Both the position numbers and the translations under genes were made by a program. The notes beneath the pieces are model-generated. The model did not search any database and had not been told where the DNA came from. It worked only from the letters and a program-made list of their open reading frames with translations. From Cellulophaga algicola DSM 14237 (GTDB lineage: Bacteria; Bacteroidota; Bacteroidia; Flavobacteriales; Flavobacteriaceae): a stretch of 64,000 nucleotides of DNA. This document shows, piece after piece, positions 35,950 to 46,717 of this stretch. Location: positions 3,720,001 through 3,784,000 of the forward strand of contig NC_014934.1 in assembly GCF_000186265.1 (NCBI RefSeq), in the 5' to 3' direction. Within the stretch, counting starts at the first letter, position 1. Each line of letters starts with the position of its first letter.

Positions 35950-38900
35950 AAAAACGAATCCTTTACACAAAACAGCTCATTTTCGGTTTTAATTTAGGCA
36001 AGGAAATGAGGCTCTTTGTATTACTCATTTTTTTGTCCCATTTTACCGTATGGGCCAATAATAACCCTCAGCAAACCATTGCCGTTAAGGGTTCTGTAAC
36101 CGAAGCAGAAACAGGTATGCCGGTAGTCGGTGCCAATATTGTAGAACAGGGCAGTGGAAATGGTGTAATGACCGATTTTGATGGTAATTTTACCATAAAT
36201 GTTCCCGCAAACGCGACTTTAATCGTTAGCTATTTGGGATTAACCACCCAAAAAATTGAAGTTAATAGTAAAACGGAAATTAATGTCGTTATGGATGGCG
36301 ATGTTCTAGGCTTGGATGAAGTGGTCATAGTCGGCTACGGTAAACAAAAGAAAGAGAGTGTGGTAGGCTCCATTGTACAGGTTTCAGGAGACAAGCTGTT
36401 GCAATCTGGTGGAGTAGCCACGGTAGGACAGGCGCTTACAGGACGTTTGCCTGGCGTTACTACTATTTCTTCTACGGGACGTCCTGGAGAAGAGGCTCCT
36501 GACATATTTATTCGTGGAAGGAGTAGCTGGAACGGTAGTGGGCAGCCACTTATTTTGGTAGATGGTATTGAGCGGAGTATGAACGATGTCAATTCCAATG
36601 ATGTGGAGAGTATTTCTGTATTAAAAGATGCCTCAGCTACCGCTGTATTTGGTGTAAAAGGAGCCAATGGGGTTATCCTTATTACTACAAAACGAGGAAA
36701 ACTTGGTAAGGCACAACTTTCTTTAACGGCTAGTTCAACTTTCAAAACGCCATCGAAATTACCTGAAAAATACGATTCGTATAATGGTATAACGGTTGCT
36801 AATGAGTCCATTGAGCGTTCTGTCCCGGCTAATGAGGGAGCCTGGAGCTATTATGTTCCCGAGTCAATTGCAGATAGGTATAGAAATCCTATCAATGATA
36901 CTGATAAATATGTGTATCCTAATGTAGATTGGATAGACGTTACACAAAAGGATTTTGCCATGGATTACAAGGTGGATCTTTCTGTTAGTGGGGGTACCGA
37001 GTATGTAAAATACTTTGGAGCTATTAACTATAACCATGTAGGTGATATCTATGACGGAGAGGCCTTTGATAGTGGCAGAGGGTATACTACCAATTTTGAT
37101 TATAACCGTTTTAACTTTAGGAGCAATATAGATTTTGACGTAACCAAATCTACCCGTCTTTCTGTAAACCTTTCTGGGTATTACGGAGTTCAAGGTGGTA
37201 CTACTGTTGATAGATCTTTACTTAATAACAGTATTTATGAATTGGCACCAGATTTATTTTATCCCTTGTATCCTGATGGTTCTTATGGGCGCGCAGTAGT
37301 TAATAGATACGATATTCTTAACCCTGCGGTTTCATTAACAGCAAGAAGCGATATCAATGAACATAGAGTACAGGTGAATACCGATTTTGTCTTACAACAA
37401 AAATTAGATTTCGTTACAGAAGGTTTAAGTTTTAGAGGTTCATTTTCCTTTGATAACAACTTTAGAGGTAATGAAGGAATTAATGACCCTAAAATTGATG
37501 CAGATGACAATGTAGTCTTTAAGATTTATAATGATGATGGAACGTTTTATTACGTAACCCCTCCAGGTGAAAATCAATTTGATTATGTGGTTCAACCATG
37601 GTCTAGAGACGGTTTGAATATTAATGACGATAATTCTAGTCGACGTTTGTTCTACCAGCTTTCTTTTAATTATGATCGTATTTTTGGAGAGAAACATACC
37701 GTAGGCATGTTGGCTTTAATGAACAGAGAGGAGTATGCTATAGGAAATATGTTCCCAAGATACCGGGAAGATTGGGTGGCTCGAGCTACCTACAACTATG
37801 ATAGCCGTTATTTTATTGATGTGAACGGAGCCTATAATGGATCTGAGAAATACGGACCTGGTTTTAGGTTTGATCTCTTTCCATCAGTAGCATTAGGCTG
37901 GATGGTAACTAATGAAAGTTTTATGAGTGGAACAGACAGTTGGTTGAACAAGCTTAAGATCCGTGGTTCTTACGGTATCGTAGGTGATGATTCCTCAGGT
38001 GGTAGATGGGGCTATATCTCCCAGTGGGGCAGTGGCGGAAGTGCTTATTTGAACAACAGTAACAAATGGGATAGATCTCCTTACACCTTTTATAAAGAAG
38101 CTACAATTGGAAATCCGAATCTACAATGGGAGACCTCGCAGAAAGCGAATATCGGTTTTGAATTAGCTGTACTTCAAAATATGTTCACCCTGGACGTGGA
38201 TTTCTTTCAGGAAGATCGTGATAATATTGTTATTCCTGCCACTGATCGAAGTGTTCCTAGTTTTTTTGGTTTTCAACCGCCTGATGCCAACCTAGGTAAA
38301 ACATCTGTAAAAGGTATGGAGTTAGTATTCAATTATAAGCAACAGCTTACAGAGAATTGGAGTATTAATGGAGATTTTGCCTACACCTTTACCAAGGATG
38401 AGATAATTTACAAGGAAGATCCTGAGCTTAGACCAGACTATCAAAAAGAGGCTGGATATGCTATAGGGCAACCACGTGAAATAATAAGAGGAGATTTGAT
38501 GATGAACTGGGATGATGTATATGGTTCCTATCCTCGCGAAAGTAACCAAGGTGCACGTAGACCTGGTTTCTATGATGAACAGGATTGGAACATGGATGGG
38601 TTTGTAAGTGGAGAGTATGATCAAGTACCTTTTGGGTATACAGAACGGCCTCAGAATACTTTTAACTTAACCTTGGGGACTAACTATAAGAAATTTAGTT
38701 TCACGGTTCAATTATATGGGGTTAGTAATGCAACCAAACAATATCAAGACAGGACATTTGTTGGAGAATCTCACTTGTATTTTGATTTCCTTTCGGACTA
38801 CTGGAGCAAAGAGAACCCAGATGGAGAACATGTACTTAGTGGATTTAATAACACACAACACAGTACAGATTCTTACAGACAATGGTATGATGCCTCTTTT

Positions 38901-39098
38901 GTAAAATTACAAAATATGGAATTTGCATACACTTTTGCTTCCAAAGGAGATAGTAGTTACAGGGTATACCTAAACGGAAACAATTTGGCCTTCTGGTCAA
39001 AGCTTCCGGATGATAGGCAGAGCAATGATGACGGTGAGTTTAGAGGAGGTTATCCTTCCTTTAGGAGAATTAATCTAGGGGTAAATATTAACTTTTAA
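35946..39098 (+). CDS. SusC/RagA-family TonB-dependent outer membrane transporter
   Basis: A 1050-residue outer-membrane importer. The long signal region (up to about residue 38) is followed by a CarboxypepD_reg-like domain (VKGSVTEAETGMPVVGANIV), a TonB-box-like DEVVIVGYGKQKKE, the plug with RGRSSWNGSGQPLILVDGIE, the SusC signature LKDASATAVFGVKGANGVIL, and a 22-stranded barrel ending in LGVNINF with terminal Phe. It works as a pedal-bin complex with the SusD lipoprotein encoded 11 bp downstream to import oligosaccharides. The base composition of this and the next genes is visibly richer in G and C than the surroundings. Confidence 0.96.
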   Translation: MKKRILYTKQLIFGFNLGKEMRLFVLLIFLSHFTVWANNNPQQTIAVKGSVTEAETGMPVVGANIVEQGSGNGVMTDFDGNFTINVPANATLIVSYLGLTTQKIEVNSKTEINVVMDGDVLGLDEVVIVGYGKQKKESVVGSIVQVSGDKLLQSGGVATVGQALTGRLPGVTTISSTGRPGEEAPDIFIRGRSSWNGSGQPLILVDGIERSMNDVNSNDVESISVLKDASATAVFGVKGANGVILITTKRGKLGKAQLSLTASSTFKTPSKLPEKYDSYNGITVANESIERSVPANEGAWSYYVPESIADRYRNPINDTDKYVYPNVDWIDVTQKDFAMDYKVDLSVSGGTEYVKYFGAINYNHVGDIYDGEAFDSGRGYTTNFDYNRFNFRSNIDFDVTKSTRLSVNLSGYYGVQGGTTVDRSLLNNSIYELAPDLFYPLYPDGSYGRAVVNRYDILNPAVSLTARSDINEHRVQVNTDFVLQQKLDFVTEGLSFRGSFSFDNNFRGNEGINDPKIDADDNVVFKIYNDDGTFYYVTPPGENQFDYVVQPWSRDGLNINDDNSSRRLFYQLSFNYDRIFGEKHTVGMLALMNREEYAIGNMFPRYREDWVARATYNYDSRYFIDVNGAYNGSEKYGPGFRFDLFPSVALGWMVTNESFMSGTDSWLNKLKIRGSYGIVGDDSSGGRWGYISQWGSGGSAYLNNSNKWDRSPYTFYKEATIGNPNLQWETSQKANIGFELAVLQNMFTLDVDFFQEDRDNIVIPATDRSVPSFFGFQPPDANLGKTSVKGMELVFNYKQQLTENWSINGDFAYTFTKDEIIYKEDPELRPDYQKEAGYAIGQPREIIRGDLMMNWDDVYGSYPRESNQGARRPGFYDEQDWNMDGFVSGEYDQVPFGYTERPQNTFNLTLGTNYKKFSFTVQLYGVSNATKQYQDRTFVGESHLYFDFLSDYWSKENPDGEHVLSGFNNTQHSTDSYRQWYDASFVKLQNMEFAYTFASKGDSSYRVYLNGNNLAFWSKLPDDRQSNDDGEFRGGYPSFRRINLGVNINF

Positions 39099-39109
39099 GA
39101 GCAATTACT

Positions 39110-40942
39110 ATGAAAAAAATATTTAAACTAATGTGCTGGGTGTTTTTGATAGGAACAATTACTGTTTCCTGTGAAGATTACTTAGATAAAACTATTGAAA
39201 CTGACCTAAGCATCAATGAGGTATTCCAAGATTTTGACAATTCTCAAGGTTGGGTAGAAGAAATGTACGCTATGATGGTCGATTATGCCGGAGCTTTCTG
39301 GCAGTATTATGGCTATTATGGGGAAGAATCTGTAAATAACCGTACTTGGATGTTCGATTTTAGTGTAGACCAGGGCGAATACGGTCAATGGGCAAATCAA
39401 AGAGGTATGTTTATGATCAACCAAGGTTCGGGTAACGGTCAACCAAAAGATACTAATTCAGACTATCCTTTTGATAGAAGTTCTGTATGGGTAAGTAGCT
39501 GGAATGGTATACGAAAGGCTAACCTGGCCATTGAAAATGTAGAGACCTTAATGGTAAATGCTACGCAACAAGAAAGAGATGCCATTCTGGGTCAGTCCTA
39601 TTTCTTTAGAGCATTTTTTCATCATGAGATTATGAAATTCTGGGGAGCTATACCGTATATAGACCGGGTTTTAGAGGACGATTGGCAGTTGCCAAGACCA
39701 ACAGAATGGTCTGAAACGGCATTGAGTATAGATGCAGATTTCGATAAGGCAATTGCGTTGCTTCCTGAAGATTGGGACGATGCAAATTGGGGACCTGGAG
39801 AGAAGACTAGAGGGCAAAATATGTTCCGTATAACTAAAGGTGCGGCCATGGCCATGAAAGGAAAGAATCTTTTATATGCAGCTAGTCCATTAATGCAAGG
39901 TAGTAATGATACCTATGGATATAATAAGGAATTGAGTATAAAAGCCGCCGAAGCATTGGCCAAGGTAATACAAATGCCAAGATATCAATTGGTACCTTGG
40001 GATGACTATGGTTCTGTGTTCTATTCTGAGAACGGACAGTACCCTTATTCTTCTGAATTTATTTTAAGTCAACCAGGAAACGTAGGTTGGTATCCTAAGT
40101 ATTTACCGTCTATATGGCAGTTAACTGATGTTGCAATGAGTTCAGGTGATACAGGTGCAGCCCCTACCCATAACTATATCCATAACTATTTTGGAATGAA
40201 TGATGGCTTGTCATGTGATGATAGTCCTTTGTACGATCCTCAAGATCCTTGGAAAAATAGGGATCCCCGTTTTAACAAATGGATTGTGGTAGATGGTGAT
40301 CAGTTGATCGACAATATAGGAGCCGCTACTGGCGCTGATGAAGTACACCGATATGCACAACTATATAATGATGGAGTACACCGTAATCCCAATCAGTTCA
40401 ATGGTTCCCTTACAGGATATGGAATGAAAAAATGGTCTCCAAGAAATTTCAATAAGTTCGATAATGTAGAAGCATTTGGATGGAGAGCGCATGTAAGACT
40501 TACGGATGTATACCTCATGTATGCCGAGGCTGCTGTAATGGCTTATGGCTTAGACGGAGTTGCACCTGGATTCAATATGTCTGCAGTAGACGCTATCAAC
40601 GCAATACGTGAACGTGCCGTTCCCGACGGTAGTTTAAATGTTAAACCACAGAATTTAACCAGTGTAAATAAATTTATGGATGAGATCCGTAGAGAACGGG
40701 CCGTAGAAATGAGTTACGAAAACCACCGCTGGATGGATGTAAGACGTTGGAAATTGGGTACAGATATGAAATACCGATTGAAAACAGGTATCCGTTTTGA
40801 CCGAAATTCCGCTGGAAAACCGATCAATTTTAAAGAAGAAGTAATACGTACAAAAGTTTTTGATGAAAAACATTATTGGTTACCATTTCCTCAGAATGAT
40901 ACGGAATTGTACGAAGGATTCCCACAAAACCCGGGATGGTAA
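39110..40942 (+). CDS. SusD/RagB-family nutrient-binding lipoprotein
   Basis: A 610-residue surface lipoprotein. The signal ends in ITVSC, lipidated at about residue 21, followed by EDYLDKTIETDLS, typical of the SusD N-terminus. The TPR-bearing core has RKANLAIENVETL and QSYFFRAFFHHEIMKFWGAI. The C-terminal SusD domain has TDVYLMYAEAAVMAYG, DAINAIRERA and IRRERAVEMSYENHRWMDVR, and ends WLPFPQNDTELYEGFPQNPGW. It is the lid partner of the SusC just upstream and should determine glycan recognition. Confidence 0.95.
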   Translation: MKKIFKLMCWVFLIGTITVSCEDYLDKTIETDLSINEVFQDFDNSQGWVEEMYAMMVDYAGAFWQYYGYYGEESVNNRTWMFDFSVDQGEYGQWANQRGMFMINQGSGNGQPKDTNSDYPFDRSSVWVSSWNGIRKANLAIENVETLMVNATQQERDAILGQSYFFRAFFHHEIMKFWGAIPYIDRVLEDDWQLPRPTEWSETALSIDADFDKAIALLPEDWDDANWGPGEKTRGQNMFRITKGAAMAMKGKNLLYAASPLMQGSNDTYGYNKELSIKAAEALAKVIQMPRYQLVPWDDYGSVFYSENGQYPYSSEFILSQPGNVGWYPKYLPSIWQLTDVAMSSGDTGAAPTHNYIHNYFGMNDGLSCDDSPLYDPQDPWKNRDPRFNKWIVVDGDQLIDNIGAATGADEVHRYAQLYNDGVHRNPNQFNGSLTGYGMKKWSPRNFNKFDNVEAFGWRAHVRLTDVYLMYAEAAVMAYGLDGVAPGFNMSAVDAINAIRERAVPDGSLNVKPQNLTSVNKFMDEIRRERAVEMSYENHRWMDVRRWKLGTDMKYRLKTGIRFDRNSAGKPINFKEEVIRTKVFDEKHYWLPFPQNDTELYEGFPQNPGW

Positions 40943-40982
40943 AATCAAAACTGTTTTCACTATTTGTTAATATAAATAATCT

Positions 40983-43841
40983 ATGACACACTTTAATAAA
41001 TATAGAAAATCATTGTTTTTTGGTTGCTTCTCTGTAATGTTTTCCATTACATTAGCCGCTCAAGACAATGATCTAACCACAAACACCGATTCCATAGTAA
41101 TAAATACCAATAAATTGGTATCCAAGATTAAGGAAGACGTAAACCTAGGATTTCAAAACCGAGAGAATAGAGACGTGGTCGGTGCGGTATCTAGCATCGA
41201 GCCCGGAGATTTTCTCAAGAATGACAACACCCAATGGGTCCGTGATGCCTTGTCTGGCAGAATGACCGGACTTAAAGGGAGCGATAATATTCGGGGCCTA
41301 GGTACTGCCTTGATCGTCGTGGATGGTATTCCAGGAAGAAGCATCGATTTGCTTAATATGGAAGAAATTCAGGAAATTACCATTCTAAAAGATGCCAGTG
41401 CAGTAGCCCTTTATGGTGCTATGGGGAGGAATGGAGTAATCGTTGTAACCACGAAACGTGGTACGGAAAAGCAAGAATTTAATGTTAGTGTTAGTTCGGG
41501 AATTAAATTTCCAACAAGCATACCAAATTATCTGGGCACTGCTGAGTATATGACACTTTTTAATGAAGCCAGAGCTAATGATGGGCTGGCTCCGAATCCA
41601 GGTTTTACCGATGAGGTAATCGCGAATCATGCTAGTGGTATCAATCCTTATAGGTATCCTAATGTAGATTTATACAGTAGTGACTACATGAAGGATTACG
41701 CGTCTTTTTCCAATGTTGTGGCCGATTTCTCGGGAGCTGTAAATGATACCAAATATTATATCAATGTTGGTTTTAAGAGCGATCAAACCATACAGAATGT
41801 TACCGATAATGATAGAGGTGCTAACCGATTTAATGTTCGTGGAAATATTGATTTCCGAGTAAATGACTGGATCAAGAGTAGCTTTGATATGATTGCTATT
41901 CTTGAACAGAATAAAACCTCTTTGACGAATCTTTATGATGCAGGTAACAGTTTTAGGCCTGATCTATATTCTCCTCTATTACCTATAAGCGCTATAGATG
42001 TCACTGGTAATCCAGAATTGGCAGGGGTATTGCAAGCCGCCAAAAAATTTAACGGATTCCTTATTGGTGGAAATCAGAATTTTAAAGACAACGTCCCTTT
42101 AGGTGACGCATATGCTGGTGGGAGTAGGACTAACGTAACAAGAATAAGTCAGGTAAGCAATGCCATCGATTTTGATTTGAGTGCTATTACAGAAGGATTA
42201 TCTGCCAAAACGTATTTAAGTTTTGACTTTTATAATCTATATAATACTAGTAATGTAAATCAGTTTGCTGCCTATGAGCCAACTTGGAATGATGAGGGTA
42301 AGATTATAGGATTGGTAAACGTAAGGGAGAATGACCGTGCGGGACTTACAGAAAATATCAATTCCAATGTGTTCACGATTCGTTATGGTTTCTACGGGAT
42401 GATTAACTATGAGAAGCAGTTAGGCGAAAATCACGCTATCAACGCATCATTAATGGCGCTAGGAAATAGTACGCATGTTATCGACGAAGAACAATCTTCT
42501 AAAAATAACCATTTAGGAATGAGTGTTAACTATACGTACAAGAACAAATTGATGTTCGATTTTAATTCGTCCTACGTGCATTCCATAAAATTAGCAGAAG
42601 GTAACCGAGGTAAGTTTGCTCCGACCTTAGGGTTTGGCTATGTGCTTACAGAGGAACCGTCTTTAAAGAATTCTTCTTGGTTAAATTATTTAAAACTACG
42701 ATCTTCTATGGGCGTTGTTTATTCTGATTTTGGTATTGATGGGTATTTTTTATATGATGCTATTTATCAACAGGATGGTGGTTCCTACAATTGGGGAGAT
42801 GCTTCTGGTTCTGGTTTCAACAATCAATACACCAGCATATCTAGAGGACAGAACGATAATCTTGGCATGGAGAAAAGAATGGACTACAATCTTGGTTTCG
42901 AAGCCTTAATTGCAAAAAAGATATGGTTAGAAGCCAATGTTTTCAGATCTGATTTAAGCGACCAAGTAATCAATGCAACCACTCCTTACCCAGAATATTA
43001 TGGAGGGTTTAGACCCTATTCTAATTTCAACGCTGATAAATATTCTGGTTTTGAATTCGGGGCCAATTATTTGGATCGTTTTGGTAAGTTTGGTATGAAT
43101 ATCGGTGCTAGGGTATTATACACGAATTCTGTTAGGAGAGTCGTAGATGAGGTTTATGCAGACGAGTACCAGAATAGAGAAGGTAAACCTGTAAATGCTA
43201 TTTTTGGCTTAAAGTCTTTGGGCTTCTTTGGTGAAGATGATTTCAACACTGATGGTTCTCTTAAGGCAGGTATACCTTCGCAGTTCGGAGCATTACAGCC
43301 AGGTGATCTTCGCTATAGTGATATAAATAACGATGGAAAGGTAAACGATCAAGATCAAATTTCTATCGGTCGATGGGATTCACCTTGGACCTTTAGTTCT
43401 GATATAACCTTAGATTATGGTGCCTTTACTTTCTTTGCGCTCTTAACCGCCGAAGTTGGTGGTGATGGTATAACTGACGGTAATTATTATCGCCCTCAGG
43501 GAGATCAGAAGTACTCAGAGGTGGTTCGTGGGCGTTGGACTCCTGAAACAGCTAATACGGCAACTTTTCCAAGATTATCTTCCTTGCCAAATACAAACAA
43601 CTTAGGTGTAAACTCTACCTTTTGGTTGTATGACAATAGTAATGTTAGGTTGCAACGAGTGCAATTGACCTATGATTTGCCTAGCAATTGGGTAGAGAAG
43701 CTGAAAATGGAGGATTTTAGTATATATGCTTCCGGTTCAAACCTTTTGGAGATTTCAAAAAACAAGGATATTCGTGAATTACAATTGACCAATAGTCCAA
43801 TGTTCCGTTACTATTCCTTGGGACTTAGAATCAAGTTTTAA
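40983..43841 (+). CDS. second SusC-family transporter, without N-terminal CTD-like module
   Basis: A 952-residue TonB-dependent transporter. After a signal peptide (cleavage after LAAQ) there is only about 45 residues before the plug (VRDALSGRMTGLKGSDNIRG, VVDGIPGRSI, LKDASAVALYGAMGRNGVIV). The CarboxypepD_reg-like module of the first SusC is absent, and the TonB-box region is an unusual VNLGFQNRENRD. The barrel ends YSLGLRIKF. It is paired with the SusD gene 20 bp downstream and lies in the same operon as the first pair. Confidence 0.93.
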   Translation: MTHFNKYRKSLFFGCFSVMFSITLAAQDNDLTTNTDSIVINTNKLVSKIKEDVNLGFQNRENRDVVGAVSSIEPGDFLKNDNTQWVRDALSGRMTGLKGSDNIRGLGTALIVVDGIPGRSIDLLNMEEIQEITILKDASAVALYGAMGRNGVIVVTTKRGTEKQEFNVSVSSGIKFPTSIPNYLGTAEYMTLFNEARANDGLAPNPGFTDEVIANHASGINPYRYPNVDLYSSDYMKDYASFSNVVADFSGAVNDTKYYINVGFKSDQTIQNVTDNDRGANRFNVRGNIDFRVNDWIKSSFDMIAILEQNKTSLTNLYDAGNSFRPDLYSPLLPISAIDVTGNPELAGVLQAAKKFNGFLIGGNQNFKDNVPLGDAYAGGSRTNVTRISQVSNAIDFDLSAITEGLSAKTYLSFDFYNLYNTSNVNQFAAYEPTWNDEGKIIGLVNVRENDRAGLTENINSNVFTIRYGFYGMINYEKQLGENHAINASLMALGNSTHVIDEEQSSKNNHLGMSVNYTYKNKLMFDFNSSYVHSIKLAEGNRGKFAPTLGFGYVLTEEPSLKNSSWLNYLKLRSSMGVVYSDFGIDGYFLYDAIYQQDGGSYNWGDASGSGFNNQYTSISRGQNDNLGMEKRMDYNLGFEALIAKKIWLEANVFRSDLSDQVINATTPYPEYYGGFRPYSNFNADKYSGFEFGANYLDRFGKFGMNIGARVLYTNSVRRVVDEVYADEYQNREGKPVNAIFGLKSLGFFGEDDFNTDGSLKAGIPSQFGALQPGDLRYSDINNDGKVNDQDQISIGRWDSPWTFSSDITLDYGAFTFFALLTAEVGGDGITDGNYYRPQGDQKYSEVVRGRWTPETANTATFPRLSSLPNTNNLGVNSTFWLYDNSNVRLQRVQLTYDLPSNWVEKLKMEDFSIYASGSNLLEISKNKDIRELQLTNSPMFRYYSLGLRIKF

Positions 43842-43861
43842 CAAAAAAATAGATTTTAGAC

Positions 43862-45586
43862 ATGAATAAAATTTTTAAATATACAGCGATAGCTACCATT
43901 CTCTTATCCTTAGGTTCTTGTACTTTGATAGAGCCTTTAGATGAGAACCTACAAGGTGAAGACCGATTGAATAATGATCCTATCTTTGCCGAAGGCTTAC
44001 TGCTCAACGGCTATGAGGGAATGCCCAATCAATATTCTTTTAGTGATGTGGCTACCGACGATGCTGTCAGTAATGTAGTGAACAATTATAGATTGATGGC
44101 CACAGGTGAATGGAATGCTCAAAACGCATTTTCAAGTAGGTGGGGACAGTACGAGCAAATTCTATTTGTGAATAATTTTCTAGAAGTTATTGAGAATGTA
44201 TCTTGGAAAAGAGATAGTGTTACCAATCAACTTTTCCGGGAAAGGATGCGAGGTGAGGCCATTGCCCTGAGAGGCATAAGACATTTTTGGATTTTGCAAG
44301 AACATGGGGGAAAGAGCACTTCAGGGGAATTATTGGGGATACCTTATATTTCGGAGGTTTTGTCTTTTGATGCAGATTTTAATATACCAAGATTAGGCTT
44401 CAAAGAGACGGTGGCTCGTATCAATACAGATTTAGAGGAGGCCTTAGAGTATTTGCCAATGGATTGGGATGGAGACCTAGCAAAACGCCCCTCAAGGTAT
44501 GAGAATATTGATTCTGAAAGATATCAGTTTGTTTTTGGTGCCACCCAAGATGGCCGCGTTAGCGGAAGGATTATCAAAGCTATTCAGGCAAAAATGAATA
44601 TATTGGCAGCCAGCCCAGCGTTCTTAAACGGATTGGGAGATAATTACCAAAAAGCAGCCAATATCCTGGGTGATCTATTGAATGATAACGGAGGAGTTGC
44701 AGGATTGGATCCTGAAGGGCTAACCAATTTTTACGATTTCCCTAACGGTACTCGTGCATTTCCAGAAGTGTTGTGGAGAGAAAATGTATATAGCTCCGCA
44801 TGGGTGGAAGAAGCCAATTTTCCGCCTTCTTTGAATGGGAATGGAGGTGTAAACCCTACCCAGAATTTAGTAGACGCATTTCCAATGTTGGACGGTACTC
44901 CGTTCTCAACTTCCCATCCAGATTATGACGCTGCCAACCCGTACACCAACAGAGATCCTCGTTTAGCCTTGTATGTATTGTACAATGGTAACGATCTTAA
45001 TGGTAGAATTATCAATACCGGTGTCGGTGGTGGTAGTGACGAGGTTGACAAGGTGCAAGGTAAATCTACACGTTCTGGTTTCTACATGAAGAAATTAGTA
45101 GCTCCTGATTTAGTAATTAGCAACGATGGGAGTACAACCACGACAGAAAAAATGAATATTTATCTGCGATATACAGATCTATATCTATTGTTTGCTGAAG
45201 CTGCCAATGAATTGGGAGGCCCAGATAATATAGTAGATGGTATGAGTGCCCGGTCTATAATTGGAGCTATCAGAGCCAGAGCTGGAGTAGGGCAAGATAA
45301 TGGAGATTCTTATTTAATGGGAATAACGTCTAAAGAAGATATGCGCAATCTTATCCGCAACGAACGCAGATTGGAACTTTGTTTTGAGGGGTATCGTTTG
45401 TACGACCTAAGACGATGGGGTATTTTGAATACAATACCTAACGTTAAAGGAGCAAAATATAATGGGGCCAATTATACCCTATTAAATGTGGAACCAAGAA
45501 TTTATGGTGATAACGCCAACTATGGTCCAATACCACAGAACGAGATAGTTAAATTTAACAAATTGGAACAGAACCAAGGGTGGTAA
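43862..45586 (+). CDS. second SusD-family lipoprotein
   Basis: A 574-residue lipoprotein with signal TAIATILLSLGSC, lipid Cys at about residue 20, then a SusD fold: RGEAIALRGIRHFWILQEHG, LGIPYISEVL, LRYTDLYLLFAEAANELGG, GAIRARAG, IRNERRLELCFEGYRLYDLR, and a C-terminal QNEIVKFNKLEQNQGW. It is only distantly like the first SusD in this locus, so the two pairs probably handle different ligands or different chain sizes. Confidence 0.94.
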   Translation: MNKIFKYTAIATILLSLGSCTLIEPLDENLQGEDRLNNDPIFAEGLLLNGYEGMPNQYSFSDVATDDAVSNVVNNYRLMATGEWNAQNAFSSRWGQYEQILFVNNFLEVIENVSWKRDSVTNQLFRERMRGEAIALRGIRHFWILQEHGGKSTSGELLGIPYISEVLSFDADFNIPRLGFKETVARINTDLEEALEYLPMDWDGDLAKRPSRYENIDSERYQFVFGATQDGRVSGRIIKAIQAKMNILAASPAFLNGLGDNYQKAANILGDLLNDNGGVAGLDPEGLTNFYDFPNGTRAFPEVLWRENVYSSAWVEEANFPPSLNGNGGVNPTQNLVDAFPMLDGTPFSTSHPDYDAANPYTNRDPRLALYVLYNGNDLNGRIINTGVGGGSDEVDKVQGKSTRSGFYMKKLVAPDLVISNDGSTTTTEKMNIYLRYTDLYLLFAEAANELGGPDNIVDGMSARSIIGAIRARAGVGQDNGDSYLMGITSKEDMRNLIRNERRLELCFEGYRLYDLRRWGILNTIPNVKGAKYNGANYTLLNVEPRIYGDNANYGPIPQNEIVKFNKLEQNQGW

Positions 45587-45685
45587 CCTATTGGATAACC
45601 AGAAAATAAATGAGGTTTGGTTTAGGTTTCCGGTAGGTGCCGAAAATCCAAATTCAAAATATGTTTAATAATTAATTCTTCATTA

Positions 45686-46714
45686 ATGAATATAAAAAAT
45701 ATAGTTTTATTAGTAGGTGCACTGATAACCTTATCATGTAGCAACACCGAACCGGAGTTTGATGATTTTGAGTTTCAGGGAGCTTATTTCCCTTATCAGA
45801 CGCCAGCTCGTACCCTAATCCTAGGTGATTATGATTTGGCCTTTAACGACAGTGATAATGATTTTAGGTTCGAAATAACAGCCTTGATGACTGGGGTGTA
45901 TAGTAACGATATAGAGCGAAAAATCTATTTTGAGGTAGACAATAGTCTTCTAGATAACGTAGCCAATGTAAAGGCACTCCCAGCAGAATATTATACTTTT
46001 GAAACGGTAAGTCCAGTTTCTATTCCTTCAGGTTCTACCAAGGCACGAATTTTGGTGCAATTGCGCGACGCGTTTTTTCAGGACACCCTGTCTTTTGGAA
46101 AAGTAAATACTACTAATTATGTAATTCCGTTGCTAATGACAAAGGTGGAGAACTTGGATACTTTGTCCGTAGGGAGGAGTATTGTAGCTAATCCAGATCG
46201 CGTAAACTCGGCCGATTGGGATGTTTTACCTAAGGACTACACTTTGTTCGGAATTAAGTATATGAACAGATTTCACGGTAACTACCTTAGAAGAGGTGAG
46301 GATATGATTACAGCTCCCACTGCCTTTATAGGGAGGGAATACCGTGCCGATTACGTCGAAAGGGACGAATTATCACTGTTAGAGACTGCAGGAAAAGACA
46401 AGGTAAAATACCAAAATCTTATAGGACGTGGTGAAAACTCTAGCCCAGGCAACGTAATTATGGAACTTTCCTTTAATGAGGATAACACATGTACTATAAG
46501 TAGTTATAAGGACGATCCTTATGGAGTTACCGGAACAGGTCAATTTGTGAAGGATGGTGATTCTTTTGGAGGTAAATCAAAAGATGTTATTTATCTGAAT
46601 TATACCTATGCTGATGCAGTTAATGGCGAAACCCATGTTGTAAAGGACACTTTGGTGATACGGGATAGGACTGCCATTTTTGAAGAGTTTACAGTTGAAC
46701 TTAAAGACCAATAG
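45686..46714 (+). CDS. DUF1735-type surface glycan-binding lipoprotein
   Basis: A 342-residue lipoprotein (IVLLVGALITLSCSN, lipid Cys at about residue 18). Residues about 25-165 fit the BT_3987-type DUF1735 domain (YFPYQTPARTLILGDYDL, LPAEYYTFETVSPVSIPSG, TTNYVIPLLMTKVE). The C-terminal part has IKYMNRFHGNYLRRGED and a lipocalin-like beta-sheet of the DUF5627 sort. Such proteins sit on the surface beside SusCD pairs and bind glycan. The 99 bp in front is the largest gap within the operon. Confidence 0.8.
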   Translation: MNIKNIVLLVGALITLSCSNTEPEFDDFEFQGAYFPYQTPARTLILGDYDLAFNDSDNDFRFEITALMTGVYSNDIERKIYFEVDNSLLDNVANVKALPAEYYTFETVSPVSIPSGSTKARILVQLRDAFFQDTLSFGKVNTTNYVIPLLMTKVENLDTLSVGRSIVANPDRVNSADWDVLPKDYTLFGIKYMNRFHGNYLRRGEDMITAPTAFIGREYRADYVERDELSLLETAGKDKVKYQNLIGRGENSSPGNVIMELSFNEDNTCTISSYKDDPYGVTGTGQFVKDGDSFGGKSKDVIYLNYTYADAVNGETHVVKDTLVIRDRTAIFEEFTVELKDQ

Positions 46715-46717
46715 ATA

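Noticed and set aside
36335-38624. Several ORFs of 75-158 codons on the minus strand inside susC
   Set aside because: They are antisense shadows of a strongly conserved coding frame, with no sequence pattern of their own.
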